Assembly: GCA_003444795.1 (NCBI GenBank)
Contig: DLWR01000230.1
Span: 1 to 12,154 of the forward strand
Direction: 5' to 3'
Length of the DNA stretch: 12,154 nt
Source of the DNA: Cryomorphaceae bacterium
GTDB taxonomy: Bacteria; Bacteroidota; Bacteroidia; Flavobacteriales; Schleiferiaceae
Below the pieces are notes generated by a model. That model made no database searches. It saw only the letters and a list, made by a program, of their open reading frames with translations, and was not told where the DNA came from. Every line of letters begins with the position of its first letter. The first letter of the stretch is position 1. Below are positions 1-6,387 of the stretch, one piece after another. The position numbers and the translations under genes were made by a program.

Positions 1-78
1 GAGGTTGGCCGAATAGCCTAAGTAGAAGGGGGACAAGCATACAGGGGACGTTCGGCTCAAGAAGCCCTACAACGCGCG
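1..78 (+). other. clpB: ClpB N-domain coding remnant interrupted by an in-frame TAA
   Basis: The clpB reading frame stays recognisable upstream of the first usable start. Codons 1-18 read EVGRIA, then TAA at 19-21, then [20 protein letters not shown]. This resembles the middle of the ClpB N-domain, where related proteins from memory read roughly LPKVSGGQPYLSREA, so the stop sits where a lysine is expected. One A-to-T change (AAA to TAA) would explain it. The first half of the N-domain would lie left of the window. Whether this is a true nonsense mutation, a sequencing error or a contig-edge artefact cannot be decided here. Confidence 0.6.
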
Positions 79-2373
79 TTGCAAGCCGCTAAAAAAGACG
101 GAGATGAATTTCTCACCTTGGAGTACGTGCTTTTGGGACTCGGCACAGGGAAGGATTCCCTGGCCAAGGCCATGAAGGACCAAGGGTTTAAGGAGGAAAC
201 CTTCAAGCAGGCTATCGCGGAATTGCGCAATGGGAGAAAGGCCCAAACGGCCTCGGCGGAGAATACGTATCAATCCTTGGAGAAGTATGCCATCAACCTG
301 AACGATCGGGCCGCATCGGGCAAACTAGATCCCGTCATCGGTCGGGATGAGGAAATTAGACGCGTATTGCAAATTTTAAGCCGGCGCACGAAAAATAACC
401 CCGTACTGGTCGGAGAGCCCGGTGTGGGTAAGACAGCCATTGTGGAAGGCCTCGCCCACCGCAATATTCGGGGGGACATTCCTGAAAACCTCAAGGACAA
501 AAAGATCTACTCGTTGGATATGGGTGCCCTCATTGCAGGCGCCAAGTACAAAGGGGAATTTGAGGAGCGCCTCAAGGCCGTCATCCAAGAAGTCACTAAA
601 GCGGATGGCCAAATCATCTTATTCATCGATGAAATCCACACCCTCGTCGGTGCCGGTGGAGGTGAAGGTGCGATGGACGCGGCCAATATTTTGAAGCCCG
701 CGCTTGCGCGCGGCGAGCTGCGCTGTGTCGGCGCCACCACACTCGCGGAGTTTCAGAAATACTTTGAGAAGGACAAAGCGCTGGAACGACGATTCCAGAA
801 AGTCCTGGTCGATGAACCCGATACGGAGGCCTCCATCAGCATTTTGCGAGGCATCAAAGAAAAGTATGAAAGCCACCACAAAGTCCGCATTAAAGACGAA
901 GCGGTCGTTCAAAGTGTGCTGTTGAGCCAGCGCTACATTACCGACCGTTTCTTGCCAGACAAAGCTATCGACTTGATGGACGAGGCCGCATCAAAATTGC
1001 GCTTAGAAATCAACTCCAAGCCGGAGGAATTAGACGATTTAGACCGCAAAATTGCGCAACTGGAAATTGAACAAGAGGCGATCAAACGGGAAGAAGACAA
1101 GCAGCGCTTGACCGTTCTGCGGCAACAGCTTGCGGAACTTTCGGAACAGCGCGCACAGCTTTCTGCCCAATGGAATGCGGAAAAAGAGGCTGTTGAGCGA
1201 CTTCAGCGCGCCAAAGAGGGTATGGAACAGCTTCGATTTGAAGCCGAACAGGCTGAGCGAGCGGGCGAATACGCGCGCGTAGCAGAAATTCGCTACGGCC
1301 AACTCACGGCCTTAGAACAAGAACAATTGGCCGCAGCGAAAGACCTCGAATCCCTCCGAACAGCCAATCCCATGGTACAGGAAGAAGTCAGCGCCGAGGA
1401 TATCGCTGAAGTCGTGGCACGGTGGACCGGCATACCGGTCCAAAAGATGCTTGAAAGTGAACGAAGTAAGTTGCTTCGCCTCGAAGAGGAACTTCACCTG
1501 AGAGTCGTGGGCCAAGACGAAGCCATTTCTGCCGTTTCTGATGCATTGCGCCGCTCGCGCGCCGGCCTAAGCGACCCTCACCGCCCTATCGGATCCTTCC
1601 TCTTTCTAGGCCCGACCGGCGTTGGAAAGACCGAACTCGCCCGGACGCTCGCGAACTTCCTCTTTGATGACGAGAATGCGGTGGTACGGATCGACATGAG
1701 CGAATACCAGGAACGCCACGCCGTATCTCGGTTGATTGGAGCCCCTCCGGGCTACGTGGGCTACGACGAAGGAGGCCAGTTGACGGAGGCCGTTCGACGA
1801 CGCCCTTACTCTGTGGTTTTGCTCGACGAAATCGAAAAAGCGCATCCGGATGTGTTCAACATTTTGCTACAAGTGTTGGATGATGGACGTTTGACAGACA
1901 ACAAAGGACGAACGGCCAATTTCACCAACTCTATTGTGATCATGACGTCCAACTTGGGCTCTGAGCTCCTGATGGAAGGCCACGACATGCACGAGGTCAT
2001 GGACATCCTGAAGAAAACCCTTCGGCCCGAATTCCTCAACCGCATTGACGAAATCTTGGGCTTTCATGCCCTCGACCAGAACCATGTAGTCGGAATCGTG
2101 AAAATGCAACTGGAAATCGTCAAAAAGCGGCTTCTGGAACAAGAAGTCACCATCGATTTCACCCCGGAAGCCGTGCAAGCGATTGCGGTGGAAGGATTTG
2201 ATCTGGCCTTTGGGGCACGACCGCTCAAAAGGACTGTACAGCGCCGGGTGCTCAATGAACTCTCCAAGCAACTCCTAGCCGGGAGCATTCAACGGGATGC
2301 CGTCATTTTAGTGGATGCCGTGGATGGAACGCTTTTCTTCAAGAACGTTAGCGTCGAATCCCACGTCGGTTAA
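79..2373 (+). CDS. clpB: ATP-dependent disaggregase ClpB (5' part outside window or disrupted)
   Basis: This is the hexameric AAA+ disaggregase that, with DnaK/DnaJ/GrpE, threads aggregated proteins through its pore after heat stress in the cytoplasm. Counting from the TTG at 79 (764 residues), the order is: second half of the Clp N-domain (about 1-60); AAA-1 with Walker A GEPGVGKT at 112-119 and Walker B LFIDE at 181-185; the long coiled-coil M-domain (about 310-425) that marks ClpB rather than ClpA or ClpC; AAA-2 with Walker A GPTGVGKT at 511-518, Walker B LLDE ending at 584, and sensor-2 GARPLKR at 712-718. The C-terminal part is intact. Full-length ClpB is about 860 aa, so roughly 90 N-terminal residues are missing. 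The TTG start is only the first possible one after the TAA at 19-21; GTG 127 and ATG 172 are alternatives. Its 3' end overlaps convergent mltG by 26 nt. The family call is very secure; the start is not. Confidence 0.96.
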   Translation: MQAAKKDGDEFLTLEYVLLGLGTGKDSLAKAMKDQGFKEETFKQAIAELRNGRKAQTASAENTYQSLEKYAINLNDRAASGKLDPVIGRDEEIRRVLQILSRRTKNNPVLVGEPGVGKTAIVEGLAHRNIRGDIPENLKDKKIYSLDMGALIAGAKYKGEFEERLKAVIQEVTKADGQIILFIDEIHTLVGAGGGEGAMDAANILKPALARGELRCVGATTLAEFQKYFEKDKALERRFQKVLVDEPDTEASISILRGIKEKYESHHKVRIKDEAVVQSVLLSQRYITDRFLPDKAIDLMDEAASKLRLEINSKPEELDDLDRKIAQLEIEQEAIKREEDKQRLTVLRQQLAELSEQRAQLSAQWNAEKEAVERLQRAKEGMEQLRFEAEQAERAGEYARVAEIRYGQLTALEQEQLAAAKDLESLRTANPMVQEEVSAEDIAEVVARWTGIPVQKMLESERSKLLRLEEELHLRVVGQDEAISAVSDALRRSRAGLSDPHRPIGSFLFLGPTGVGKTELARTLANFLFDDENAVVRIDMSEYQERHAVSRLIGAPPGYVGYDEGGQLTEAVRRRPYSVVLLDEIEKAHPDVFNILLQVLDDGRLTDNKGRTANFTNSIVIMTSNLGSELLMEGHDMHEVMDILKKTLRPEFLNRIDEILGFHALDQNHVVGIVKMQLEIVKKRLLEQEVTIDFTPEAVQAIAVEGFDLAFGARPLKRTVQRRVLNELSKQLLAGSIQRDAVILVDAVDGTLFFKNVSVESHVG

Positions 2374-3370
2374 GACTCTGGTGGTAGCGCGCCGAATTCC
2401 GCAGATGTTCGGCGTAACTGCGCGCAAACACGTGGTAGCCTGGGCGCTTGGGGTCGGCGCACATGTAGACTTCGCCGCTAGGTGCCGCATCGAGAACCGC
2501 ATCAAGGACCTCAGGTTCCACTGTGGCCATGGCTCCTGGAGGCAGTCCTGAACGTCGATAGGTGTTATAGGGATGATCCATGCCCGTGATTTTGGTCGTC
2601 ACGCGACGAATGATACCAGCGTCTGGATAGCGCTGCAAATAGGCAAAAACAGCCGTAGGATCCGCTTCTAAACGTTTGCCTAGTTTCAAGCGTGTCAGAT
2701 ACAGCGAGGCCACTCGGCTTCGCTCATCTGCCTGCTTAGTCTCCGCTTGTACAATACTGGCTAACACCACGACTTGCTGCGGGCTCAGTTTTAGACGGGC
2801 GGCTTTGGCCTTTCGCGTCTCTGTCCAAAAAACCCTGTATTCCCTACGCAGGCGCTCAACCAATGCCTTAGGCGTGTAAGACCAGTATACTTGGTAGGAG
2901 TTTGGAACGAGCTGTTCAAAGCCTAGTTCCAGCTCTAAAGCCTTTTTTGCACTGTCTATAGGATAGCCAAAGAGGTCAGACCACTGCTGGGCAATTTGTT
3001 CACGCGTTTGATAGCCTCGCATGCGAAGCCAAATGGGGTCCTCAAAGCCGTATTCAAGCATTCGGATGGCCTGAAGCATCCCCACACCATTGTGGAGACG
3101 GTAGTGGCCTCGGCGCGCCTTTGGATGGCCTTTCAATGCTAAAAGCAGTTTAAACAACCGCGGATGAGGCACCTTCGCCTCTTTCATCAGTGGCTGAAAG
3201 ACCTCTTTAATGGAGGAAGCTGTATCGGAAATATAGAGGGAATAGCCCTCCTCCCCTTGATATACCGGGGCGTTTATCGTTTGCGTGTATCCGATGAGGC
3301 CCAGCACAAAAACCCCAGCAGCCAATATGGCCCAGCGGATAAAGCGTGCATTTTTTCTAGAGCGTCTCAT
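2348..3370 (-). CDS. mltG: Endolytic peptidoglycan transglycosylase MltG (YceG family)
   Basis: MltG is an inner-membrane lytic transglycosylase that cuts nascent glycan strands and is thought to act as a terminator of polymerisation. From the ATG at 3370 the protein is 340 aa, the same length as E. coli MltG. It has a short basic N-terminus (MRRSRKNARF), one membrane segment at about 11-29, then the periplasmic YceG domain. The family signature reads ASIVQAET near 203-211, with probable catalytic Glu210, followed by RVASLYLTRLKLGKRL and EADPT; a GLPPGA motif comes later. A longer in-frame start at 3436 exists, but it lies inside the preceding GNAT gene and adds 22 residues before the basic stretch. 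The 3370 start forms an ATGA overlap with the GNAT stop and follows a G-rich run, so I prefer it. It is the last gene of the dapF-GNAT-mltG operon. Its stop lies inside the 3' end of convergent clpB. Confidence 0.93.
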   Translation of the reverse strand: MRRSRKNARFIRWAILAAGVFVLGLIGYTQTINAPVYQGEEGYSLYISDTASSIKEVFQPLMKEAKVPHPRLFKLLLALKGHPKARRGHYRLHNGVGMLQAIRMLEYGFEDPIWLRMRGYQTREQIAQQWSDLFGYPIDSAKKALELELGFEQLVPNSYQVYWSYTPKALVERLRREYRVFWTETRKAKAARLKLSPQQVVVLASIVQAETKQADERSRVASLYLTRLKLGKRLEADPTAVFAYLQRYPDAGIIRRVTTKITGMDHPYNTYRRSGLPPGAMATVEPEVLDAVLDAAPSGEVYMCADPKRPGYHVFARSYAEHLRNSARYHQSLNRRGIRR

Positions 3371-3873
3371 GCCCCCCATTGCCAAAGGGTGACGTCTTTG
3401 GGGCCCTCTGGGGTTTGTACCCAACTTTTTAGACAACCCGTCCGTTCAAATCCCACACGTTCAAATACCCTCTGCGCGTCATGGTGATCACTGTATATCT
3501 CAGCGTACAGCTGCCCTAACATGGCGTGTTTTTTAGCCCAGTGTTGGACCAAACGAAGCGCCTCTGTGGCCAAGCCTTTTTGGCGGTGTACGGGATCGAT
3601 CAAGACACCTACTTCGGCGCGCCGATGAAGACGTTTGGCGTGGAAAACATCAACCAAACCCAAGGCCTCCGGGTTGGCCGTGGTGCAAAGCACAAAGCGA
3701 ATTTGGCCTACATCCCAAAAGTCTGCTGAGGCCGCCTGAATGTAGCGCTCCAGGCTATCGCGCGAATACGGAGAGGTTCTCTGGCCGACCACCCAATGCA
3801 TAGGATCGTTTTCCCAACGCAGGAGCGCATCCAAGTCTCCGGGTTCCAGCGCCCGCAGTTGATAGGTTACCAT
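3367..3873 (-). CDS. GNAT-family N-acetyltransferase (RimJ/RimL/SpeG-like)
   Basis: This is a 168-aa acetyl-CoA-dependent N-acetyltransferase whose substrate cannot be read from sequence. The N-terminus (LRALEPGDLDALLRWEND) is the typical opening of RimJ/RimL/SpeG-like members. The acetyl-CoA binding motif A reads VGVLIDPVHRQKGLATEA, with the R/Q-x-x-G-x-A loop at 97-102. Motif B (HDAQRVFERVGFERTG, about 131-146) completes the fold. The ATG at 3873 is chosen over a TTG at 3879 because it overlaps the dapF stop by 7 nt; the stop TGA then overlaps the mltG ATG. The gene is thus translationally coupled on both sides. In related genomes, as I recall, an acetyltransferase often sits between dapF and mltG, which hints at a link to envelope or amino-sugar/amine metabolism, but that is inference. 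Polyamine, ribosomal-protein or antibiotic substrates are all possible. Confidence 0.88.
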   Translation of the reverse strand: MVTYQLRALEPGDLDALLRWENDPMHWVVGQRTSPYSRDSLERYIQAASADFWDVGQIRFVLCTTANPEALGLVDVFHAKRLHRRAEVGVLIDPVHRQKGLATEALRLVQHWAKKHAMLGQLYAEIYSDHHDAQRVFERVGFERTGCLKSWVQTPEGPKDVTLWQWGA

Positions 3874-4643
3874 GGCCAAATGCCATCGTACACGTGGGTG
3901 GCAGGCCCTTTTAAGGTGATATTTGAAAATCCGTGGTCCTGAGACGCAAAGTGCACTTCTAACAGTCCGCCACGTGCTTGCAAACGGATAGGGGCTGGCA
4001 GGGCCTTGGTTTGGTGCAAATAGAGCGCTGCCGCGACTGCTCCAGTTCCACAGCTCAGGGTTTCCGCCTCCACGCCGCGTTCATAGGTTCGGATCTTCCA
4101 AAGTCCCTCGTGCTGTGAAAGCCAATTAATATTGCTGCCCCCTGCAGAACCGTATATCCCATAGCGAAGGGCTGAGCCGTCGCCCTGCACATCCACCGCA
4201 TCCACATCTTCTACCTCAAGCAGGTGGTGGGGCGACCCCGTGTGGACATACCAACCATCGTGCTGAGGCTGAACAACTGGCGCATCGGCAAAGTGAACGG
4301 TCACCCAGCCTCGGGCATCCAATTCCGCTTGGTGCAGCCCATCCGCAGCATGAAACGTGCATCGGTTGCCCTCAAACAACTCGTGTGATTTGGCAAAATG
4401 AACCGCACAGCGCGAGCCATTGCCACATAAACTGCCAAGTTGTCCGTCGGCATTGTAATAATCAAGCAAAAAATCACTATCGGGACTGGGCCAAAGCATT
4501 ATAAGTCCATCGGCCCCGATGCCTGTGTGACGGGTACATGCATGGTGCACCAATCCTGCATCTAAAATTTCACGGTCACCCAATCCCATGAGCATGATAA
4601 AATCGTTGCCGGTCCCGTGGTATTTTGCAAAACGCTTTGCCAT
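3867..4643 (-). CDS. dapF: Diaminopimelate epimerase
   Basis: DapF converts LL-diaminopimelate to meso-diaminopimelate, a cofactor-free step that supplies both lysine synthesis and the peptide cross-link of Gram-negative peptidoglycan. The 258-aa protein begins MAKRFAKYHGTGNDF, the standard family opening. The two catalytic cysteines sit in their expected contexts: Cys73 in LCGNGSRC (71-78), and Cys198 in ERGVEAETLSCGTG (188-201). The substrate-binding loop TGSPHH is at 135-140. The length is slightly below the usual 270-280 aa but both half-domains are present. It is the first gene of a minus-strand operon with the GNAT gene and mltG, so the meso-DAP step is co-transcribed with a peptidoglycan lytic enzyme. 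It diverges from degP across 62 bp. The ATG at 4643 has a -7-like box (TACTTTTA) ending 4 nt upstream. Confidence 0.96.
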   Translation of the reverse strand: MAKRFAKYHGTGNDFIMLMGLGDREILDAGLVHHACTRHTGIGADGLIMLWPSPDSDFLLDYYNADGQLGSLCGNGSRCAVHFAKSHELFEGNRCTFHAADGLHQAELDARGWVTVHFADAPVVQPQHDGWYVHTGSPHHLLEVEDVDAVDVQGDGSALRYGIYGSAGGSNINWLSQHEGLWKIRTYERGVEAETLSCGTGAVAAALYLHQTKALPAPIRLQARGGLLEVHFASQDHGFSNITLKGPATHVYDGIWPW

Positions 4644-4705
4644 ACTGTAAAAGTAGGAAGTGGAACAGTTTTTGAAATTTGTACTTCCGAATTAATCTTA
4701 GAACT
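4644..4705. promoter_or_regulatory. Divergent dapF/degP promoter region
   Basis: The 62 bp between the dapF ATG (4643, minus) and the degP ATG (4706, plus) must hold both promoters. On the minus strand TACTTTTA (4655 to 4648) matches five of the six fixed positions of the Bacteroidota -7 element TAnnTTTG and ends 4 nt before the dapF ATG. On the plus strand GAAATTTG (4674-4681) matches five of six and would give degP a leader of roughly 15-20 nt; a weaker TAATCTTA (4693-4700) lies 5 nt from the ATG. No clear -33 TTTG partner is visible for dapF. This is a motif match only. Confidence 0.4.
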
Positions 4706-6172
4706 ATGACCCGTAAATCCCTTATCATCGTGATCGCCGTGTCCGCGGGCAGCGTGGCCGGTGGATTTTTAGGCGCTATGGCTTTCCAGGCAAAAAGTGC
4801 CGCCGAAACTTGGACCGAACATCTTCCAGTGGTGCACACGCGAGCGGAAGCCCTAGCCGGCATAAGCACGTCGACGGACTTTTCCTCTGCTGCTGAAATG
4901 GCGGTTCACTCTGTCGTTCACGTTAAAACTTCCGTAGAACAGGGCTACACGATGAGTCCTTTCAATCCCTTCCATGACTTTTTCTTTGGCTTTGGCGAGC
5001 GTCAGATGCCCGAAATGACCCCGCGCATCGTACAAGGCTCTGGATCTGGGGTCATCATTTCAGAAGACGGCTACATCGTGACCAACAACCACGTGGTGGA
5101 CAAAGCCAAGGAGGTTAAAGTTTCTCTCAACGACGGGCGAGAATTTACCGCCGAAGTCATCGGGACCGATCCGACTACGGATTTGGCCGTTTTGAAAATA
5201 GACGCAAAGAAGCTCCCTGCCCTACCCTTTGGGAACAGTGATGAGGTCAAATTGGGCGAGTGGGTTTTAGCCGTTGGCAACCCGTTCAACCTCACCTCGA
5301 CGGTGACTGCGGGCATTATTTCCGCTAAGGGCCGAAGCATCAACATCATAGACAACCAGTCGGCTATTGAGGCCTTTATCCAAACGGATGCGGCCGTAAA
5401 CCCCGGCAACAGCGGAGGTGCATTGATCAACACGAGCGGCGAGTTGATTGGAATCAACACGGCTATTTCCACGCGTTCTGGCTCGTATGAAGGCTATTCC
5501 TTTGCCGTCCCTGCAAACATTGCACGCAAAGTGGTGGATGATATGCTCCGCTTTGGCGTGGTTCAGCGCGCCTATTTGGGCGTGAGCATTACCGACGTGA
5601 CGCCCGAATTGGCCAAAGAGATGAAACTCGATGCCACTCAAGGGGTTTACCTGTCCGAAGTGGTCGACAACGGGGCCGCGAATAAGGCCGGTATTGAAAA
5701 AGGAGATGTTATCGTTGGAGCCGGTGGCAAGACCATTAAGCGGAGCAGCGAATTGCTCGAGGTCATCGGCAGCCGACGTCCTGGAGATGTATTGGATGTT
5801 ACCGTATTGCGTGGCGGAAAGAGCAAAACCTTCAACGTCACGCTTCGCAACCGCGAGGGCAACACCAATGTGGTGAAAAAAGAAGATTTGGAGGATATGC
5901 AAACCTTGGGGGCGACGTTTGAGTCTCTAAGTGCCGAGGATCGCGGCCGCTATGGATTGCGCGGCGGAGTGAAAATCACCAGCGTTGGCAATGGCAAGCT
6001 CAAGGAAGCCGGTGTACCCAATGGCTTCATCTTGATCAAGCTGAACAACATGCCGGTGAGTTCCCAAGACGATGTGAAAAAGATTCTCGGGCAGTTAAAT
6101 CCTGGTGATGGAGTCCTTTTGCAAGGCTACCGTCCCGATGGTCGCCCGGATTATTTTGCCTTTGGCCTGTAA
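4706..6172 (+). CDS. degP: Do-family periplasmic serine protease/chaperone (DegP/HtrA)
   Basis: This is a periplasmic protease and chaperone that degrades or holds misfolded envelope proteins. The 488-aa product starts with a basic, hydrophobic export or anchor segment (MTRKSLIIVIAVSAGSVAGG, continuing to about residue 28). The trypsin-like domain shows the full catalytic triad: His129 in VTNNHVV, Asp159 in TTDLAVLKID, and Ser236 in NPGNSGGAL. Two PDZ domains follow, the first opening RAYLGVSI and covering about 285-385, the second from about 400 to the end with GVKITSVGNGKL. The ATG at 4706 is preferred to a TTG at 4679, which would place nine residues before the MTRKS signal-like start. It stands alone as a transcription unit, divergent from dapF and closed by a terminator at 6194. 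Whether the N-terminal segment is cleaved or remains as an anchor is not clear. Confidence 0.95.
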   Translation: MTRKSLIIVIAVSAGSVAGGFLGAMAFQAKSAAETWTEHLPVVHTRAEALAGISTSTDFSSAAEMAVHSVVHVKTSVEQGYTMSPFNPFHDFFFGFGERQMPEMTPRIVQGSGSGVIISEDGYIVTNNHVVDKAKEVKVSLNDGREFTAEVIGTDPTTDLAVLKIDAKKLPALPFGNSDEVKLGEWVLAVGNPFNLTSTVTAGIISAKGRSINIIDNQSAIEAFIQTDAAVNPGNSGGALINTSGELIGINTAISTRSGSYEGYSFAVPANIARKVVDDMLRFGVVQRAYLGVSITDVTPELAKEMKLDATQGVYLSEVVDNGAANKAGIEKGDVIVGAGGKTIKRSSELLEVIGSRRPGDVLDVTVLRGGKSKTFNVTLRNREGNTNVVKKEDLEDMQTLGATFESLSAEDRGRYGLRGGVKITSVGNGKLKEAGVPNGFILIKLNNMPVSSQDDVKKILGQLNPGDGVLLQGYRPDGRPDYFAFGL

Positions 6173-6193
6173 GCGCCTGATTTCGATCACCCT

Positions 6194-6228
6194 AGCCCAT
6201 CTCGCTTTGCGGGATGGGCTTCTTCTTT
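6194..6228 (+). terminator. Rho-independent terminator of degP
   Basis: A stem-loop starts 21 nt after the degP stop. The left arm AGCCCATCTCGC (6194-6205) pairs with GCGGGATGGGCT (6209-6220), giving a 12-bp stem with one G-T wobble and a 3-nt TTT loop. It is followed directly by a pyrimidine-rich tract (TCTTCTTT). This is a canonical intrinsic terminator and indicates that gap is transcribed separately. Confidence 0.9.
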
Positions 6229-6245
6229 GCCTTTACATGCGGTAC

Positions 6246-6302
6246 TAAGTGTCTTTTTCACACTCAGTAAAATGACTTAAAATGCTATTTATTAGACACT
6301 TA
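6246..6302. repeat. Widely spaced 9-bp inverted repeat upstream of the gap promoter
   Basis: TAAGTGTCT (6246-6254) is the exact reverse complement of AGACACTTA (6294-6302), with 39 bp between them. A further ACACT half-site (6260-6264) forms a small local hairpin with AGTGT (6248-6252). The right arm ends about 27 nt upstream of the likely -33 element of gap. This arrangement could be a regulator binding region acting on gap. No regulator is identified, and AT-rich spacers can hold such repeats by chance. Confidence 0.35.
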
Positions 6303-6328
6303 CTTTATATTTTTTCAAGACAAAGGAG

Positions 6329-6359
6329 TTGTTGCTTGGAGGCCGTCCTCCTACCTTTG
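6329..6359 (+). promoter_or_regulatory. Bacteroidota-type -33/-7 promoter of gap
   Basis: A perfect -7 element TACCTTTG lies at 6352-6359. A TTG at 6329-6331 sits 20 bp upstream, and a second at 6332-6334 sits 17 bp upstream, both compatible with the Bacteroidota consensus (TTG near -33, TAnnTTTG at -7). Transcription would start near 6364-6367, giving a leader of about 21-25 nt before ATG 6388. The spacer holds a perfect inverted repeat, GGAGG-CCGT-CCTCC (6338-6351), that abuts the -7 box. Confidence 0.7.
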
Positions 6360-6387
6360 CAGTACAACCTTTCAACCACAACCCTTG

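Noticed and set aside
3368..3436. Longer N-terminus for mltG starting at 3436
   Set aside because: It lies inside the GNAT gene in another frame and adds residues before a normal basic-plus-membrane start; ATG 3370 gives an ATGA overlap and the usual family length.
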